This document shows positions 53,352 to 62,875 of a DNA stretch of 64,000 nt, piece after piece (the stretch's first letter is position 1; every line of letters starts with the position of its first letter). The stretch spans positions 3,038,001 through 3,102,000 of the forward strand of contig NZ_CP031356.1 of NCBI RefSeq assembly GCF_003355475.1, given 5' to 3'. The translations under genes were made by a program, and so were the position numbers. Under the pieces are notes generated by a model. It searched no databases and was not told where the DNA came from. It saw nothing but the letters and a program-made list of their open reading frames with translations. The DNA comes from Brachybacterium saurashtrense. GTDB taxonomy: Bacteria; Actinomycetota; Actinomycetes; Actinomycetales; Dermabacteraceae.

Positions 53352-54009
53352 GTGCGTCTCCCTTCCTGGTCGCCGTCGCACGGCGACGCACTTGGACCAC
53401 TGTAGTGGGAACCTCGACCTCGCCCACCCCGTACCGGGTGATGGTCGGGTCCACGCCCCCGAGCTTCCTGAGCACCTTCTGGGCCGCGTCGACCTCGTCC
53501 GCCGCGGAGGAGCCCTTCATCGCCAGCAGCGCCCCGCCCTCGGCCACCAGCGGGAGGGTCCAGCGGGAGAGCTTGTCCAGCGCGGCGACCGCGCGGGCGG
53601 TGACCGCGTCGAAGGTGCGCACCCCGTGCAGCTCCTCCGCCCGGGCGCGCACCACCTCGAGGCCCAGGTCCAGCGCGGCATCCACCTCCTCGAGCCAGGT
53701 GGTGCGGCGCTGCATCGTCTCCACCAGCGTCACCTCCAGGTCGGGGCGGGCGATCGCGATCACCACGCCGGGCAGGCCGGCGCCGGAGCCGACGTCCGCG
53801 AGAGTGCGGACCGACGGGTCGATCGCCTCGGTCATCAGCGCGCAGTTCAGCAGATGGCGCTCCCAGAGACGGTCCACCTCCCGCGGCCCGATCAGCCCGC
53901 GCTCGGTGCCCTGCTCGGCGAGCAGCGCGACGAAGCGCTCGGCGAGCTCCAGTCGCTCGCCGAACAGGCGCTGGGCCGTGGGGCGGAGGGCATCGGGCAG
54001 CGGCGGCAC
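53344..54009 (-). CDS. rsmG: 16S rRNA (guanine-N7) methyltransferase
   Basis: 221 residues. GPREVDRLWERHLLNCALM and LADVGSGAGLPGVVIAIARPD (SAM site), then FDAVTARAVAALDKL and GGALLAMKGSSAADEV, are RsmG motifs. It methylates G527 of 16S rRNA (E. coli numbering), near the streptomycin site. The start is GTG 54009, nine bases after the jag stop, in the standard jag-rsmG-parA-parB order. Confidence 0.95.
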   Translation of the reverse strand: MPPLPDALRPTAQRLFGERLELAERFVALLAEQGTERGLIGPREVDRLWERHLLNCALMTEAIDPSVRTLADVGSGAGLPGVVIAIARPDLEVTLVETMQRRTTWLEEVDAALDLGLEVVRARAEELHGVRTFDAVTARAVAALDKLSRWTLPLVAEGGALLAMKGSSAADEVDAAQKVLRKLGGVDPTITRYGVGEVEVPTTVVQVRRRATATRKGDARG

Positions 54010-54017
54010 GGCGGGCC

Positions 54018-54704
54018 TCAGGATGCCGGGTAGATGACGACGTGACGGCTCTTGCCGTCGCCGTCGGACTCGGAGCGCAGCCCCTCGCGCTTGGCGACGT
54101 CGTGGACCACCTTGCGCTCGAAGGGGTTCATGGCGCGCAGCGGCACGGCGGCGCCGGACTCCTTGGCCTCGGCGATCGCGGTGGCCGCGAGCTGCTCGAG
54201 ATCCCCTTTGTGCTCGGCGCGGAACCCGCCGATGTCGAGCATCAGGCGCGAGCGGTGCCCGGTGCGGGTCTGCACGGCCAGCCGCGCCAGCTCCTGCAGG
54301 GCGTCCAGCAGCTCGCCCTTGGGCCGGTTCAGGCGGGCCAGCTGATCCGCGCCGCGGATCTCCACGGAGGCGCGGTCGCCGTCCACGTCGATGTCGATGT
54401 CGCCGTCCAGATCGGCGATGTCCAGCAGCTCCTCGAGGTAGTCGGCGGCGATGTCGCCCTCCTCCTCGAGGCGGCGCAGGCGCTCCTCGGCGCTCTCCGC
54501 GTCCTGCTCCTCGGCGTCGTCGGCGTCGACGGCCTCTCCCGCGCCGCTCACGGCGCCCGCGGCCGGTGCGGCCTCGTGGTCCGGTGCGGGGGACGACGTC
54601 GACTCGGCGGACGAGGCGGTCTCGGCCTGCGCCTCGTCCGCCTCCGGGACCTGCTGCGCGGCGTCGGTGCCGGCCTCGGACAGATCGGGGGTGGTCTCGT
54701 TCAT
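54018..54704 (-). CDS. jag: Jag-type RNA-binding protein (KH and R3H domains)
   Basis: 228 residues. The first 75 are acidic and disordered. A KH-like domain (about 90-155) and a C-terminal R3H domain with LRAMNPFERKVVHDVAKREGLRSESDGDGKSRHVVIYP follow. The R3H signature R-x-x-x-H is kept in the form ERKVVHD. Such KhpB/Jag proteins bind RNA and influence cell-wall synthesis. ATG 54704 follows GGAGGACC. Located between yidC and rsmG as usual. Confidence 0.93.
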   Translation of the reverse strand: MNETTPDLSEAGTDAAQQVPEADEAQAETASSAESTSSPAPDHEAAPAAGAVSGAGEAVDADDAEEQDAESAEERLRRLEEEGDIAADYLEELLDIADLDGDIDIDVDGDRASVEIRGADQLARLNRPKGELLDALQELARLAVQTRTGHRSRLMLDIGGFRAEHKGDLEQLAATAIAEAKESGAAVPLRAMNPFERKVVHDVAKREGLRSESDGDGKSRHVVIYPAS

Positions 54705-54774
54705 TCGGGTCCTCCGGGGAATCCTGGGATGAGGGGGTGCGCCTCGGGAGCGACCGTGCTCCCGAGGGGCGAGG

Positions 54775-55881
54775 TCACTTCTTCCGCTTCTTCTTCGCGT
54801 TCTTGTGCAGCGCGTTGGAGCCCTTCGGCGGCGTGGGGGTCTCGCCGGCGGCCGCCTGCGCCTGTCGGCGCTCCTCGGCGGCCTTGGCGCGGGCCTCGCG
54901 GGCGCGCTCGAGCTTCTCCTCGTCGGTGAGCTTCCTGCCGCCCTTGTTCTTCGCCGAGGGCTGGATGCGGATGTTCCGCTCCGGCTCGGGATCGGGCTCG
55001 GCCACCTTCTTCGGCGGCGTGAACTCCAGCGGCTCCAGGCCCTTGCGCTCGCGCTTGGCGTTGATGCGGTCGTGGCGCTCCTTCTCCGCGTCGGAGCCGG
55101 GGGTGGGGGTGGCGCGGATGACGATGTACTGCTGGCCGAAGGTCCAGATGTTGGTGGTGAGCCAGTAGATCAGCACACCGATGGGCATGCCCGGCCCCGT
55201 GATCACGTAGATGAACGGGAGCATGTACAGCATCATCTTCTGGGTGCTGGCCATGGGGCCCTCGAGGGCCGCCTTGGGCATGTTCTTCATGGTCAGCTCC
55301 TTCTGGGTGAAGAAGGTGACCGCGCACATCGCGAGGATGATGACACCGGAGACGATCCGGGTGGTGAGCCCGCCGTCGCCGGCGTTGAGGAAGCTGTCGG
55401 CGATGGTGACGCCGCCGAAGAGGGTGGAGTCCGAGGCGCTCCGGGCCAGCTCGGTGGTGAGCGGGCCGAAGGGCTCGCCGGCGGCGGCATCGGGCAGCTT
55501 GTTGAACAGCACCCGGAACAGGCCGAAGAAGATCGGCATCTGCAGCAGGATCGGCAGGCACGAGGAGAACGGGCTGGCGCCGGCCTCCTTGTACAGGGCC
55601 ATGGTCTCCTCCGCCATCTTCTGGCGGGACTCCTGGTCCGTCTTGCCCTTGTACTTCTTCTGGACGGCCTGCAGCTCGGGCGAGACCATCTGCATCGCGC
55701 GGGAGGCACGGATCTGGCGCACGAACAGCGGGATGATCAGCGTGCGGACCACCACGGTGAGGCCCACGATCGAGAGCACCCAGGTGAGGCCAGAGTCCGG
55801 CTCCATGAACACGGACAGCAGCGCATGGAACTTCACCATGAGCCATGCGACGGCCCACTCGATCGGATACAGGGGGTTCAT
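54775..55881 (-). CDS. yidC: Membrane protein insertase YidC
   Basis: 368 residues, the short Gram-positive form. The first helix is followed by GLTVVVRTLIIPLFVRQIRASRAMQ with the groove Arg, then KMAEETMALYKEAGASPFSSCLPILLQMPIFFGLFRVL, and a last helix GVLIYWLTTNIWTFGQQYIV. The C-terminal 100 residues are very basic, ending in a Lys-rich tail that can contact ribosomes. No lipobox is evident at the start. ATG 55881 follows CAGGAAG. Confidence 0.95.
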   Translation of the reverse strand: MNPLYPIEWAVAWLMVKFHALLSVFMEPDSGLTWVLSIVGLTVVVRTLIIPLFVRQIRASRAMQMVSPELQAVQKKYKGKTDQESRQKMAEETMALYKEAGASPFSSCLPILLQMPIFFGLFRVLFNKLPDAAAGEPFGPLTTELARSASDSTLFGGVTIADSFLNAGDGGLTTRIVSGVIILAMCAVTFFTQKELTMKNMPKAALEGPMASTQKMMLYMLPFIYVITGPGMPIGVLIYWLTTNIWTFGQQYIVIRATPTPGSDAEKERHDRINAKRERKGLEPLEFTPPKKVAEPDPEPERNIRIQPSAKNKGGRKLTDEEKLERAREARAKAAEERRQAQAAAGETPTPPKGSNALHKNAKKKRKK

Positions 55882-55966
55882 CGGCCTGGTCTTCCTGCCG
55901 CACGGATGCGCATGTCGCTCATGCGAGGTGTCGGCTGTGGTCGGGAGTCTCGGACAAGAGTAGGCC

Positions 55967-56266
55967 CTAGCGGGCCGGGCGCCGCAGTCGGCGTGGATTC
56001 CTCCACATGCCGGGAGCCGGCACCGGATCGGGCCCCCCGTGCGTGAACGGGTTGCAGCGCAGGATCCGCCAGGCGGTGAGCAGCGTCCCCTTCACCGCAC
56101 CGTGCACCCGCAGGGCGTCCATGCCGTACTGGGAGCACACCGGGTCATAGCGGCAGGCGGGCGGCGTGTAGGGGGAGATCCCCTGCTGATAGCCCCGCAC
56201 CGGGAGCATCAGGAGCCGGCGCGGCACCCGGGCGAGCGCCGCGAGCACCCCGGGCGCCGACCTCAC
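55967..56266 (-). CDS. yidD: Membrane protein insertion efficiency factor YidD
   Basis: 99 residues. [64 protein letters not shown] is the YidD core with its Cys residues. It aids YidC-dependent insertion at the membrane face. The start GTG 56266 overlaps the rnpA stop (GTGA). The C-terminus is Arg-rich. Confidence 0.93.
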   Translation of the reverse strand: MRSAPGVLAALARVPRRLLMLPVRGYQQGISPYTPPACRYDPVCSQYGMDALRVHGAVKGTLLTAWRILRCNPFTHGGPDPVPAPGMWRNPRRLRRPAR

Positions 56267-56628
56267 GCGTCCTCCCGGCGGCGGGAGAGCTTGCGCTCGG
56301 CGGCGGCGAGGGCGGCGTCGACGTCGGCCCGCAGCGCCGCGAACGGCTGCTCGTCGATCCCCGGCAGCGCCCGCAGCACGATCGCGGAGCCCGGGGGGAA
56401 CGTGCCCAGGTGGGGGCGGACGATCTCCCGCAGGCGACGGGTGACGCGGTTGCGCACCACGGCGTTGCCGATCTTCTTGGACACGACGAATCCCACGCGG
56501 GGTGCGTCCCCGCCCTGGCTCAGCAGGGAGAGGTGCACGACCACGTGGGATCGGGCGCTGCGCACGCCACCGCGGGTGACGGCGCGGAACTCGTCACCGG
56601 TGTGGAGCCGGTGCCGGGCCCATCTCAC
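56263..56628 (-). CDS. rnpA: Ribonuclease P protein component
   Basis: 121 residues from GTG 56628. [18 protein letters not shown] is the family opening; [27 protein letters not shown] is the RNR motif that binds pre-tRNA and RNase P RNA. No good ribosome site precedes the GTG; an AGGAGG lies 23 bases upstream, so the start is chosen by family length. It follows rpmH by 44 bp, where a hairpin (about 56651-56675) could adjust its expression. Confidence 0.92.
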   Translation of the reverse strand: MRWARHRLHTGDEFRAVTRGGVRSARSHVVVHLSLLSQGGDAPRVGFVVSKKIGNAVVRNRVTRRLREIVRPHLGTFPPGSAIVLRALPGIDEQPFAALRADVDAALAAAERKLSRRREDA

Positions 56629-56672
56629 GGTGCGAGGAGAACCACGTCGCGCCTCCTGGAGGACGAGGGTCC

Positions 56673-56810
56673 TCAGGCGGAGAGCTCGGAGCGGCCCTTG
56701 GCGCGGCGGGCGTTCAGGATGGCGCGGCCGGCGCGGGTGCGCATGCGGGCGCGGAAGCCGTGCTTCTTGGCGCGGCGGCGGTTGTTCGGCTGGAACGTGC
56801 GCTTGCTCAT
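56673..56810 (-). CDS. rpmH: 50S ribosomal protein L34
   Basis: 45 residues, normal for bL34: [19 protein letters not shown] followed by [23 protein letters not shown]. First gene of the leftward origin operon. ATG 56810 follows GAGGAGAA. Its promoter lies about 180 bp upstream. Confidence 0.97.
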   Translation of the reverse strand: MSKRTFQPNNRRRAKKHGFRARMRTRAGRAILNARRAKGRSELSA

Positions 56811-56991
56811 GGTTCTCCTCGATCGTGGGCACGGACGTGCCCCTCGCGGTGGTCTGTGGTCTGCTGCACGAACGAGATGTCCGGGCGCACCCGCCGGGGC
56901 GGGGCGGCTGCCGAGGTCCGATCCGATGCCGGAGGGGAACCGCAGTGGATCCGGGAACCGTATCGGGACGGCGCGCAGCGCTGACTGCACG

Positions 56992-57020
56992 ATTTTAGGC
57001 GCGGGGGTGCACCGGGTCAA
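56992..57020 (-). promoter_or_regulatory. Promoter of the rpmH operon
   Basis: On the minus strand TTGACC (57020-57015), a 17-bp spacer and TAAAAT (56997-56992): the best sigma-70-type promoter in the window. The expected start near 56985 gives an rpmH leader of about 175 nt. Confidence 0.75.
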
Positions 57021-57179
57021 CGAGACCGGGCGCCAGGAGCGCGGTTGTGGCCGGATTCTCATTCCGGGCGGCGTGTCCCTGCGGGGCCGCGCCCGGCCGC
57101 GCGTGCAAGGCGGCCGACGGTCCCCGACAGGAGCGCGAGGCGCGAGATCCGACGAGGGAGAGCTGGGACTCAGCACCCG

Positions 57180-57223
57180 TTGTCCACACGTTCCATCCAC
57201 AATACAGGGGATACTGTGGAAAA
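57180..57223. promoter_or_regulatory. DnaA boxes upstream of dnaA
   Basis: TTGTCCACA (57180-57188, perfect), CCATCCACA (57193-57201) and inverted TGTGGAAAA (57215-57223), 39-82 bp before the dnaA ATG. Suited to autoregulation or part of the origin. Confidence 0.6.
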
Positions 57224-57261
57224 CTGTCCCGACCGTCCCCGCCCCGCAGAGGAAACCCCTG

Positions 57262-58959
57262 ATGAACGAGTCGAACGTCGACGAGATCTGGGAGCGCACG
57301 CTCCGGACCCTGCGCCGTGACGACGCCGTCTCCCAGCGGGTCATCGCCCTGCTCACGCTCTCCCGCCTGATGGCGGTGGTGGCGGACACCGCCCTGGTCG
57401 CAGCACCGTCGGCCTCGGCGAAGGAGCTGTTCGAGCATCGCGTGGCCGGGTCGCTCAAGGCCGCGCTGAGCGAGGCCACCGGGCGGGACATCCGCTTCGC
57501 GGTGACGGTCGACGAGTCCCTGCTGCTCGAGGAGGACGAGCCGGAGACCCCCGCCGCACCGCCTCTGACCTCCTCCTCCACCGCCGACAGTGCACACTCT
57601 GTGGACAACGCTGTGGACAACCTCTCCCAGGATGTCCACAGCGCGCCGTTCCGTCGGAACGAGGGCTCGGTGCTGCCCCCGCACACTGCGGCGGGACGCC
57701 CGGCGCTGCCCTCGAGCGGCTCGGCGGGCTCGGCGGCCGACGCCGGCGCGCAGCCCGACCCGTCCCTGCAGGGCCGCGGTCGTTCCGCCGACGACCCCAG
57801 CGCCTACGCGGGGCTGTCCACGTTCACCGGCGCCTCCGCCCCCTCTCCCGGACCGGTGCCTCGCCGCCGCCCTGCCCCGCCCGCCGGCGAGGGGACGATC
57901 GTCGAGGACTCCCGGCTGAACAGCAAGTACACCTTCGACACCTTCGTGATCGGCTCCTCGAACCGGTTCGCGCAGGCGGCGGCGTCGGCCGTCTCGGAGA
58001 CCCCGGCGAAGGCGTACAACCCGCTGTTCATCTACGGCGGGTCGGGCCTGGGCAAGACCCATCTGCTGCACGCGGTGGGCCACTACGCCCAGAGCCTCTA
58101 CCCCGACGTGGTGGTGCGGTACGTCAACTCCGAGGAGTTCACCAACGAGTTCATCAACTCGGTGCAGTCCGGCCAGTTCGGCAAGGCGCAGGAGTTCCAG
58201 CGCCGCTACCGCGACATCGACATCCTGCTCATCGACGACATCCAGTTCCTGCAGCGGGCGCCGGAGACGATGGAGGCGTTCTTCCACACCTTCAACACGC
58301 TCTACAACTCGGACAAGCAGATCGTGATCACCTCGGACCTGCCGCCGAAGGAGCTGGGCGGCTTCGAGGACCGCATGCGCTCCCGGTTCGAGATGGGCCT
58401 GATGACGGACGTGCAGCCGCCGGACCTGGAGACCCGCATCGCGATCCTGCGCAAGAAGGTGGCGCAGGAGAACACCGGCGAGGTCCCGCACGACGTGCTG
58501 GAGTACATCGCCAGCCACATCGCCACCAACATCCGCGAGCTCGAGGGGGCGCTGATCCGCGTCCAGGCGCTGCACTCGCTGTCGCGGCAGCCCATGGACG
58601 TGACCCTCGCCGAGTCCGTGCTGAAGGATCTGCTCTCGCACGACGACGGCGCCCAGATCACGGCCTCGACGATCATCGCGCAGACGGCCACGTACTTCGG
58701 ACTGTCGGTGGAGGAGATCGTGGGCACCGGTCGCAGCCGGCGCCTGGTCTCGGCGCGGCAGATCGGCATGTACCTGTGCCGCGAGCTCACGGACATGCCG
58801 CTGATCAGGATCGGCGAGGAGTTCGGCGGCCGCGACCACACCACCGTGATGCACGCGAACAAGAAGATCAGCGAGCTGATGAAGGAGCGTCGCGCGATCT
58901 TCAACCAGGTCACGGAGCTCACAGCACGGATCAAGAGCTCGAGCTCGTCCCGTCAGTGA
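57262..58959 (+). CDS. dnaA: Chromosomal replication initiator DnaA
   Basis: 565 residues. Domain I (about 1-95) begins [17 protein letters not shown]. Domain II is a long variable linker to about residue 215. Domain III has [15 protein letters not shown] (Walker A, 259-266) and LLIDDIQFL (Walker B, Asp325-Asp326) plus [17 protein letters not shown]. Domain IV has [34 protein letters not shown] for box recognition. It binds DnaA boxes and melts oriC. ATG 57262 follows AGAGGAAA. Odd: three DnaA boxes lie within the linker coding sequence at 57600-57640. Confidence 0.98.
   Translation: MNESNVDEIWERTLRTLRRDDAVSQRVIALLTLSRLMAVVADTALVAAPSASAKELFEHRVAGSLKAALSEATGRDIRFAVTVDESLLLEEDEPETPAAPPLTSSSTADSAHSVDNAVDNLSQDVHSAPFRRNEGSVLPPHTAAGRPALPSSGSAGSAADAGAQPDPSLQGRGRSADDPSAYAGLSTFTGASAPSPGPVPRRRPAPPAGEGTIVEDSRLNSKYTFDTFVIGSSNRFAQAAASAVSETPAKAYNPLFIYGGSGLGKTHLLHAVGHYAQSLYPDVVVRYVNSEEFTNEFINSVQSGQFGKAQEFQRRYRDIDILLIDDIQFLQRAPETMEAFFHTFNTLYNSDKQIVITSDLPPKELGGFEDRMRSRFEMGLMTDVQPPDLETRIAILRKKVAQENTGEVPHDVLEYIASHIATNIRELEGALIRVQALHSLSRQPMDVTLAESVLKDLLSHDDGAQITASTIIAQTATYFGLSVEEIVGTGRSRRLVSARQIGMYLCRELTDMPLIRIGEEFGGRDHTTVMHANKKISELMKERRAIFNQVTELTARIKSSSSSRQ
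57600..57640. promoter_or_regulatory. DnaA boxes inside the dnaA coding sequence
   Basis: Inverted TGTGGACAA at 57600-57608 and 57612-57620 (both perfect, 12 bp apart) and ATGTCCACA at 57632-57640. They encode linker residues 112-127 ([16 protein letters not shown]). Confidence 0.6.
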
Positions 58960-59517
58960 CCCCCGGGCGCGGTGCGTCGCGGTGTCCCAGCCGCAATGTG
59001 ACCGTCCGGGAATGACAGTCCTGGTCAGCGCACTGTTCTCCCCAATTGTGGACAACTCTGTGGACAGTGTGGAGCGAGAGCCGTCTGCGCAGGAGCCGAT
59101 GTGGACGGCTGAATGACAGGAATCGTCGTCGCAGCGCCGGTCGTGCACACTCCGCCCACGAGCGGTGAACGCTCCTCCCCGAACGTTCCACGGGCCGAGT
59201 GCACCGTACGACCTGCACGGATGGTGTTCATCCACGAGATCCACAGTCGTGATGATGAGGACTGTCCTGTAGTTCTCGTCGTGGGTGTGGACGGGCCGGG
59301 GTGCCGGGGAGCGATCGTCGAGGATGTCATTCACCGGCCGGGGAGCGGAGGAATCTTCGACGACGAGGAGCGGTCAGCTGGGCGGGAATGTCAAGGATCG
59401 CGGTCGGTGTGTCGGCGGTAGGTGCCGGGACCCGATACGCTGTGCACCGTCCGACCGCGTCGTGAGGCGCGGCCGCACCCTGATTCGTGACTCGACCACT
59501 GCGAAGGAGTGGCAACG
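58960..59517. other. dnaA-dnaN spacer, candidate oriC
   Basis: 558 bp without a gene. DnaA boxes: inverted TGTGGACAA 59047 (perfect), TGTGGACAG 59059, TGTGGACGG 59100 and 59286, and direct AGATCCACA 59237. No clear AT-rich unwinding stretch is seen. A TACGCT hexamer at 59436-59441 may be a dnaN -10. Position and boxes make it the expected actinobacterial oriC, but boxes are fewer than in Streptomyces. Confidence 0.7.
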
Positions 59518-60642
59518 GTGAAGTTCCACCTCGATCGCGGCGTCCTCGGCGACGCCGTCTCCTGGGCCACCCGCACCCTCCCTGTCCGCCCGGCGATGCC
59601 GATCCTGCAGGGAGTGCGGATCGTCGCCGACGCCGGTGGCGAGCTGCAGCTGTCCACCTTCGACTACGAGGTCAGCGCTCAGATCCGACTCGAGGCGGAG
59701 ATTGAGCAGCCCGGCGAGGTGCTCGTGCAGGGCCGGATGCTCTCCGACATCGTCAAGGCGCTGCCGAACAAGGACGTCTCGATCGCGCTGGAGGGCACCA
59801 AGCTGCAGGTGCGCTGCGGCAGCGCCCGCTTCGCCCTGGCCACCCTGCCGGTGGAGGAGTACCCGCAGCTGCCCACGATGCCGCCGGTCGCCGGCGCCGT
59901 CCCGGCGGACGTGTTCTCCGAGGCGATCTCGCAGGTCACCGTCGCCGCCTCCAAGGACGACACCCTCCCGCTGCTGACCGGCGTGAAGGTCGAGATCAGC
60001 GGCGAGACCATGACGCTGATGGCCACCGACCGCTACCGCCTGGCGCTGCGAGAGCTCACCTGGAACCCCACCACCCCGGGCACCGAGCTGACCGCGCTGG
60101 TGCGCGGCCGCACCCTGCAGGAGGTCGCGCGGTCGCTCTCCACCGGCGGCGGTGTGGAGATCGCGCTGTCCGAGGACGACTCGGCGACCCTGATCGGCTT
60201 CGAGGCCGGCGGCCGCCGCACCACCTCCACCCTGGTGGACGGCGAGTACCCCCCGGTGCGTCGTCTGTTCCCGGACAGCTCCGCGATCACCGCCGTGGTC
60301 GCCACGGGCAGCCTGATCGACGCCGTCAAGCGCGTCTCGCTGGTCGCCGAGCGGAACACCCCGGTGCGGCTCTCCTTCACCGAGGGGCAGGTCGCGCTCG
60401 AGGCCGGCGCCGGCGACGACGCCCAGGCCAGCGAGGTGCTCGAGGCGCAGCTCGAGGGCGAGGACCTCGTGGTGGGCTTCAACTCCGGATTCCTGCTGGA
60501 CGGTCTCGGCGCCCTGGGCACCGAGTTCGCACGGCTCACCTTCACCGACTCGATCAAGCCCTCGGTGATGACCGGCCAGGACTCCCTCGAGGGCACGCCG
60601 GACACCTCGTACCGGTACCTGATCATGCCGATGCGGATCTGA
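59518..60642 (+). CDS. dnaN: DNA polymerase III sliding clamp, beta subunit
   Basis: 374 residues from GTG 59518, chosen because GAAGGAG lies eight bases upstream and the family starts KFHLDRGVLGDAVSWATRTLP. An in-frame GTG nine bases earlier overlaps that ribosome site. Three beta-clamp repeats can be followed, with LPLLTGVKVEI, TDRYRLALRELTW and the C-terminal YRYLIMPMRI that ends the family. It is the processivity clamp around DNA. Confidence 0.97.
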   Translation: MKFHLDRGVLGDAVSWATRTLPVRPAMPILQGVRIVADAGGELQLSTFDYEVSAQIRLEAEIEQPGEVLVQGRMLSDIVKALPNKDVSIALEGTKLQVRCGSARFALATLPVEEYPQLPTMPPVAGAVPADVFSEAISQVTVAASKDDTLPLLTGVKVEISGETMTLMATDRYRLALRELTWNPTTPGTELTALVRGRTLQEVARSLSTGGGVEIALSEDDSATLIGFEAGGRRTTSTLVDGEYPPVRRLFPDSSAITAVVATGSLIDAVKRVSLVAERNTPVRLSFTEGQVALEAGAGDDAQASEVLEAQLEGEDLVVGFNSGFLLDGLGALGTEFARLTFTDSIKPSVMTGQDSLEGTPDTSYRYLIMPMRI

Positions 60643-60660
60643 GGGAGGGCGAGCCCTCCC
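60643..60660 (+). promoter_or_regulatory. Hairpin enclosing the recF ribosome site
   Basis: GGGAGGGC (60643-60650) pairs perfectly with GCCCTCCC (60653-60660), loop GA. The only purine-rich ribosome site before recF GTG 60662 is within the stem, and the stem begins right after the dnaN stop codon. Confidence 0.6.
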
Positions 60661-60661
60661 C

Positions 60662-61918
60662 GTGCAGCTGACCGCTCTCGATCTCACCGACTTCCGCTCC
60701 TACTCCCGGCTGTCCCTGCCCCTCACCCCGGGCATCACCGTGCTGGTGGGCCAGAACGGGCAGGGCAAGACCAATGTCATCGAGGCGCTGTGGTACCTCG
60801 CGACCCTCTCCAGCCACCGGGTCCCCCACGATGGCGCGCTGGTGCACCGCGGCGAGAGCACCGCGATCATCCGGGCGAGCTTCGTGCGCGCCGGGCGCCC
60901 GCTGCAGGTGGATCTCGAGATCACACCGGGGAAGTCCAATCGCGCCCGGCTGCAGGGCCAGAACGTCTCCCGCCTCCGCGACCTGCTCGGCGAGGTGCGC
61001 GCGGTGCTGTTCGCCCCCGAGGACCTGGGCCTGGTCAAGGCCGATCCCGAGGGCCGACGCCGCTTCCTGGACGAGCTGCTGTTCGAGATCGCGCCGCGCT
61101 TCGCCTCCGTGCGCGCCGACTACGACCGGGTGCTCAAGCAGCGCGGCAACCTCCTCAAGCAGATGCGCTCGATGCGGCGCGGCGGCAGCGGCCGCAGCGT
61201 CGGCGGCCTGGACCCGGCCGATTCCGCCGCCTCCACGCTCGAGGTGTGGGACCAGCAGCTGGCACGCCACGGCGCCGAGCTGCTGCGCGCCCGGCTGCAC
61301 CTGGTCAATCGACTCCGCCCCCACCTGGGCTACTCCTACCTGCGGGTCTCCACCGATGAAGGGGCCGAACAGGCGCTGAGCCTTCCCCCGGACCAGCGCG
61401 GCGAGGTGGACTCCCCGGCCGACATCCGCTACCGCTCCGCCGTGCTCGAGGAGCTCGGCGCCGCTCCCGGCACCCTGCCGGGCACCCGGGAGATCCACGA
61501 CGTGATGGCCGCGATGCTGGCGGCCGGTCACGACGAGGAGATCGATCGCGGCACCACCCTGGTGGGCCCGCACCGCGATGACATGGAGATCCGCCTCCAC
61601 GACTTCCCCGCCAAGGGGTACGCCAGCCACGGCGAGTCGTGGTCCCTGGCCCTGGCGCTGCGTCTGGCCTCCTATGATCTGCTGCGCCTCGAGGAGGGCG
61701 ATCTGGGCGACGGCGAGCCGATCCTCATCCTCGACGACGTGTTCAGCGAGCTCGACACGCGCCGCCGCGAGCGGCTGGGCCGGATCGTCACCGACGCCTC
61801 GCAGGTGCTGATCACCACGGCCAACGACTCCGACATCCCCGAGTCCCTCGACGGCGAGATCCACGTGGTGGACGTGACCCTCGGTGCCGCGGTGCCGCGC
61901 GGGAGCGGGCGGCCATGA
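60662..61918 (+). CDS. recF: DNA replication and repair protein RecF
   Basis: 418 residues. ITVLVGQNGQGKTNVIEALWYLATLSSHR is Walker A; LFAPEDLGLVKADPEGRRRFLDELL and the C-terminal ILILDDVFSELDTRRRERL (Walker B) follow, with GESWSLALALRLASYDLL near the ABC signature. It loads RecA at single-strand gaps. The start is GTG 60662, 19 bp after dnaN. Ends in an ATGA overlap with dciA. Confidence 0.96.
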   Translation: MQLTALDLTDFRSYSRLSLPLTPGITVLVGQNGQGKTNVIEALWYLATLSSHRVPHDGALVHRGESTAIIRASFVRAGRPLQVDLEITPGKSNRARLQGQNVSRLRDLLGEVRAVLFAPEDLGLVKADPEGRRRFLDELLFEIAPRFASVRADYDRVLKQRGNLLKQMRSMRRGGSGRSVGGLDPADSAASTLEVWDQQLARHGAELLRARLHLVNRLRPHLGYSYLRVSTDEGAEQALSLPPDQRGEVDSPADIRYRSAVLEELGAAPGTLPGTREIHDVMAAMLAAGHDEEIDRGTTLVGPHRDDMEIRLHDFPAKGYASHGESWSLALALRLASYDLLRLEEGDLGDGEPILILDDVFSELDTRRRERLGRIVTDASQVLITTANDSDIPESLDGEIHVVDVTLGAAVPRGSGRP

Positions 61919-62775
61919 CCGGGCACGGGGGTGCGCGCCGCGGCGGGGGCCCGGACCGTCCACGGCTCGCCAATCCCTACGGGCTGTCCACCTGGGCCGG
62001 GTCGGACCCGTCGGCGCCGGGCGGTGCACCGCCTGCTGACCCCGGCCCTGCGACCCCGGCGGAGCGCGCCTCCACGGGGGACCGGCCGGCGCGGCCGGGC
62101 CGGCCGGTCCGTGACGTGCGCCGGGGCGCCGCGGACCGCGCCGAGCCTCCGGGCCTCGACGCCCCTGCGCGCGGACCGTCGGGCGCCGGCCCCTCGGATC
62201 CCGCGCGCTCCGGCGAGGAGCCGGAGATCCTGTTCGATCCGCCGGAGCTGCCGGCCCCGCCGGATCCCTTCGAGCTCGCGCGCCGCACCGTGAACCGCTC
62301 GCGCGCCGCCGCTCGCGACCGCGGGCTCTTCCCGATCTCCGCGAAGACGCAGGCCAGGGACGTGCGCGACCGGTCCGGCCGGGCGCCCGGCTACTCCGGC
62401 TCGCGGCCCGACCCGCGGGACCCGCAGGGCATCGAGAGCGTGCTGAAGAAGGTGCTGGGGAACCTGGGCTGGAACGCCGGGATGAGCACCGGGCGGGTGC
62501 TGGACGAGTGGGACGACATCGTGGGCGAGCGCCTGGCCGTGCACTGCCGTCCCGTCTCCTTCGAGGACGGCGTGCTGGTGGTCAGCGCCTCCTCCTCCGC
62601 CTGGGCCTCTCAGCTGCGGATGCTCACCCCGCAGCTGATCACCACCATCGAGGAGCGGGTGGGGGCGCATGTGATCTCCGAGCTCAAGGTCACCGGCCCG
62701 GCCGCCGCCGAGCGCAGCTGGAAGAAGGGCCGCCGCACCGTGACCTGGCGCGGCCCCCGCGACACCTATGGCTGA
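61915..62775 (+). CDS. dciA: DciA family helicase loader (DUF721)
   Basis: 286 residues. The first 150 are Pro/Gly/Ala/Arg-rich and probably disordered. The C-terminal DUF721 domain (about 180-275) has VLKKVLGNLGWNAGMSTGRVLDEWDDIVGERLAVHCRPVSFEDGVLVVSASSSAWASQLRML. DciA loads the replicative helicase DnaB in bacteria that lack DnaC or DnaI. It overlaps recF (ATGA). gyrB, usual next in Actinobacteria, is not here; a riboflavin gene follows instead. Confidence 0.92.
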   Translation: MTGHGGARRGGGPDRPRLANPYGLSTWAGSDPSAPGGAPPADPGPATPAERASTGDRPARPGRPVRDVRRGAADRAEPPGLDAPARGPSGAGPSDPARSGEEPEILFDPPELPAPPDPFELARRTVNRSRAAARDRGLFPISAKTQARDVRDRSGRAPGYSGSRPDPRDPQGIESVLKKVLGNLGWNAGMSTGRVLDEWDDIVGERLAVHCRPVSFEDGVLVVSASSSAWASQLRMLTPQLITTIEERVGAHVISELKVTGPAAAERSWKKGRRTVTWRGPRDTYG

Positions 62776-62875
62776 GGCACGAGCGGCAGGAGCTCGGCGA
62801 GGAGTGCCGCTGTTCACGCGGCGTCATCGCGCGGCGCCATCCTGCTACCGTAGAACCCGACGAGCTGATGCAGCT

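Larger units (their letters stand above)
56811..57261. other. rpmH-dnaA intergenic region
   Basis: 451 bp between divergent rpmH and dnaA. It contains the rpmH promoter (56992-57020) and, near dnaA, DnaA-box-like sites at 57180, 57193 and 57215. A GATACT hexamer at 57210-57215 may be a dnaA -10, without a clear -35. Confidence 0.6.

Noticed and set aside
59184..59199. Half parS (CGTTCCACGGGCCGAG) in the dnaA-dnaN spacer
   Set aside because: Only the left arm and part of the centre fit; a single half-site can occur by chance.
62776..62875. Remnant of gyrB between dciA and ribD
   Set aside because: Only about 100 bp lie before the riboswitch and no GyrB-like peptide is seen in any frame.
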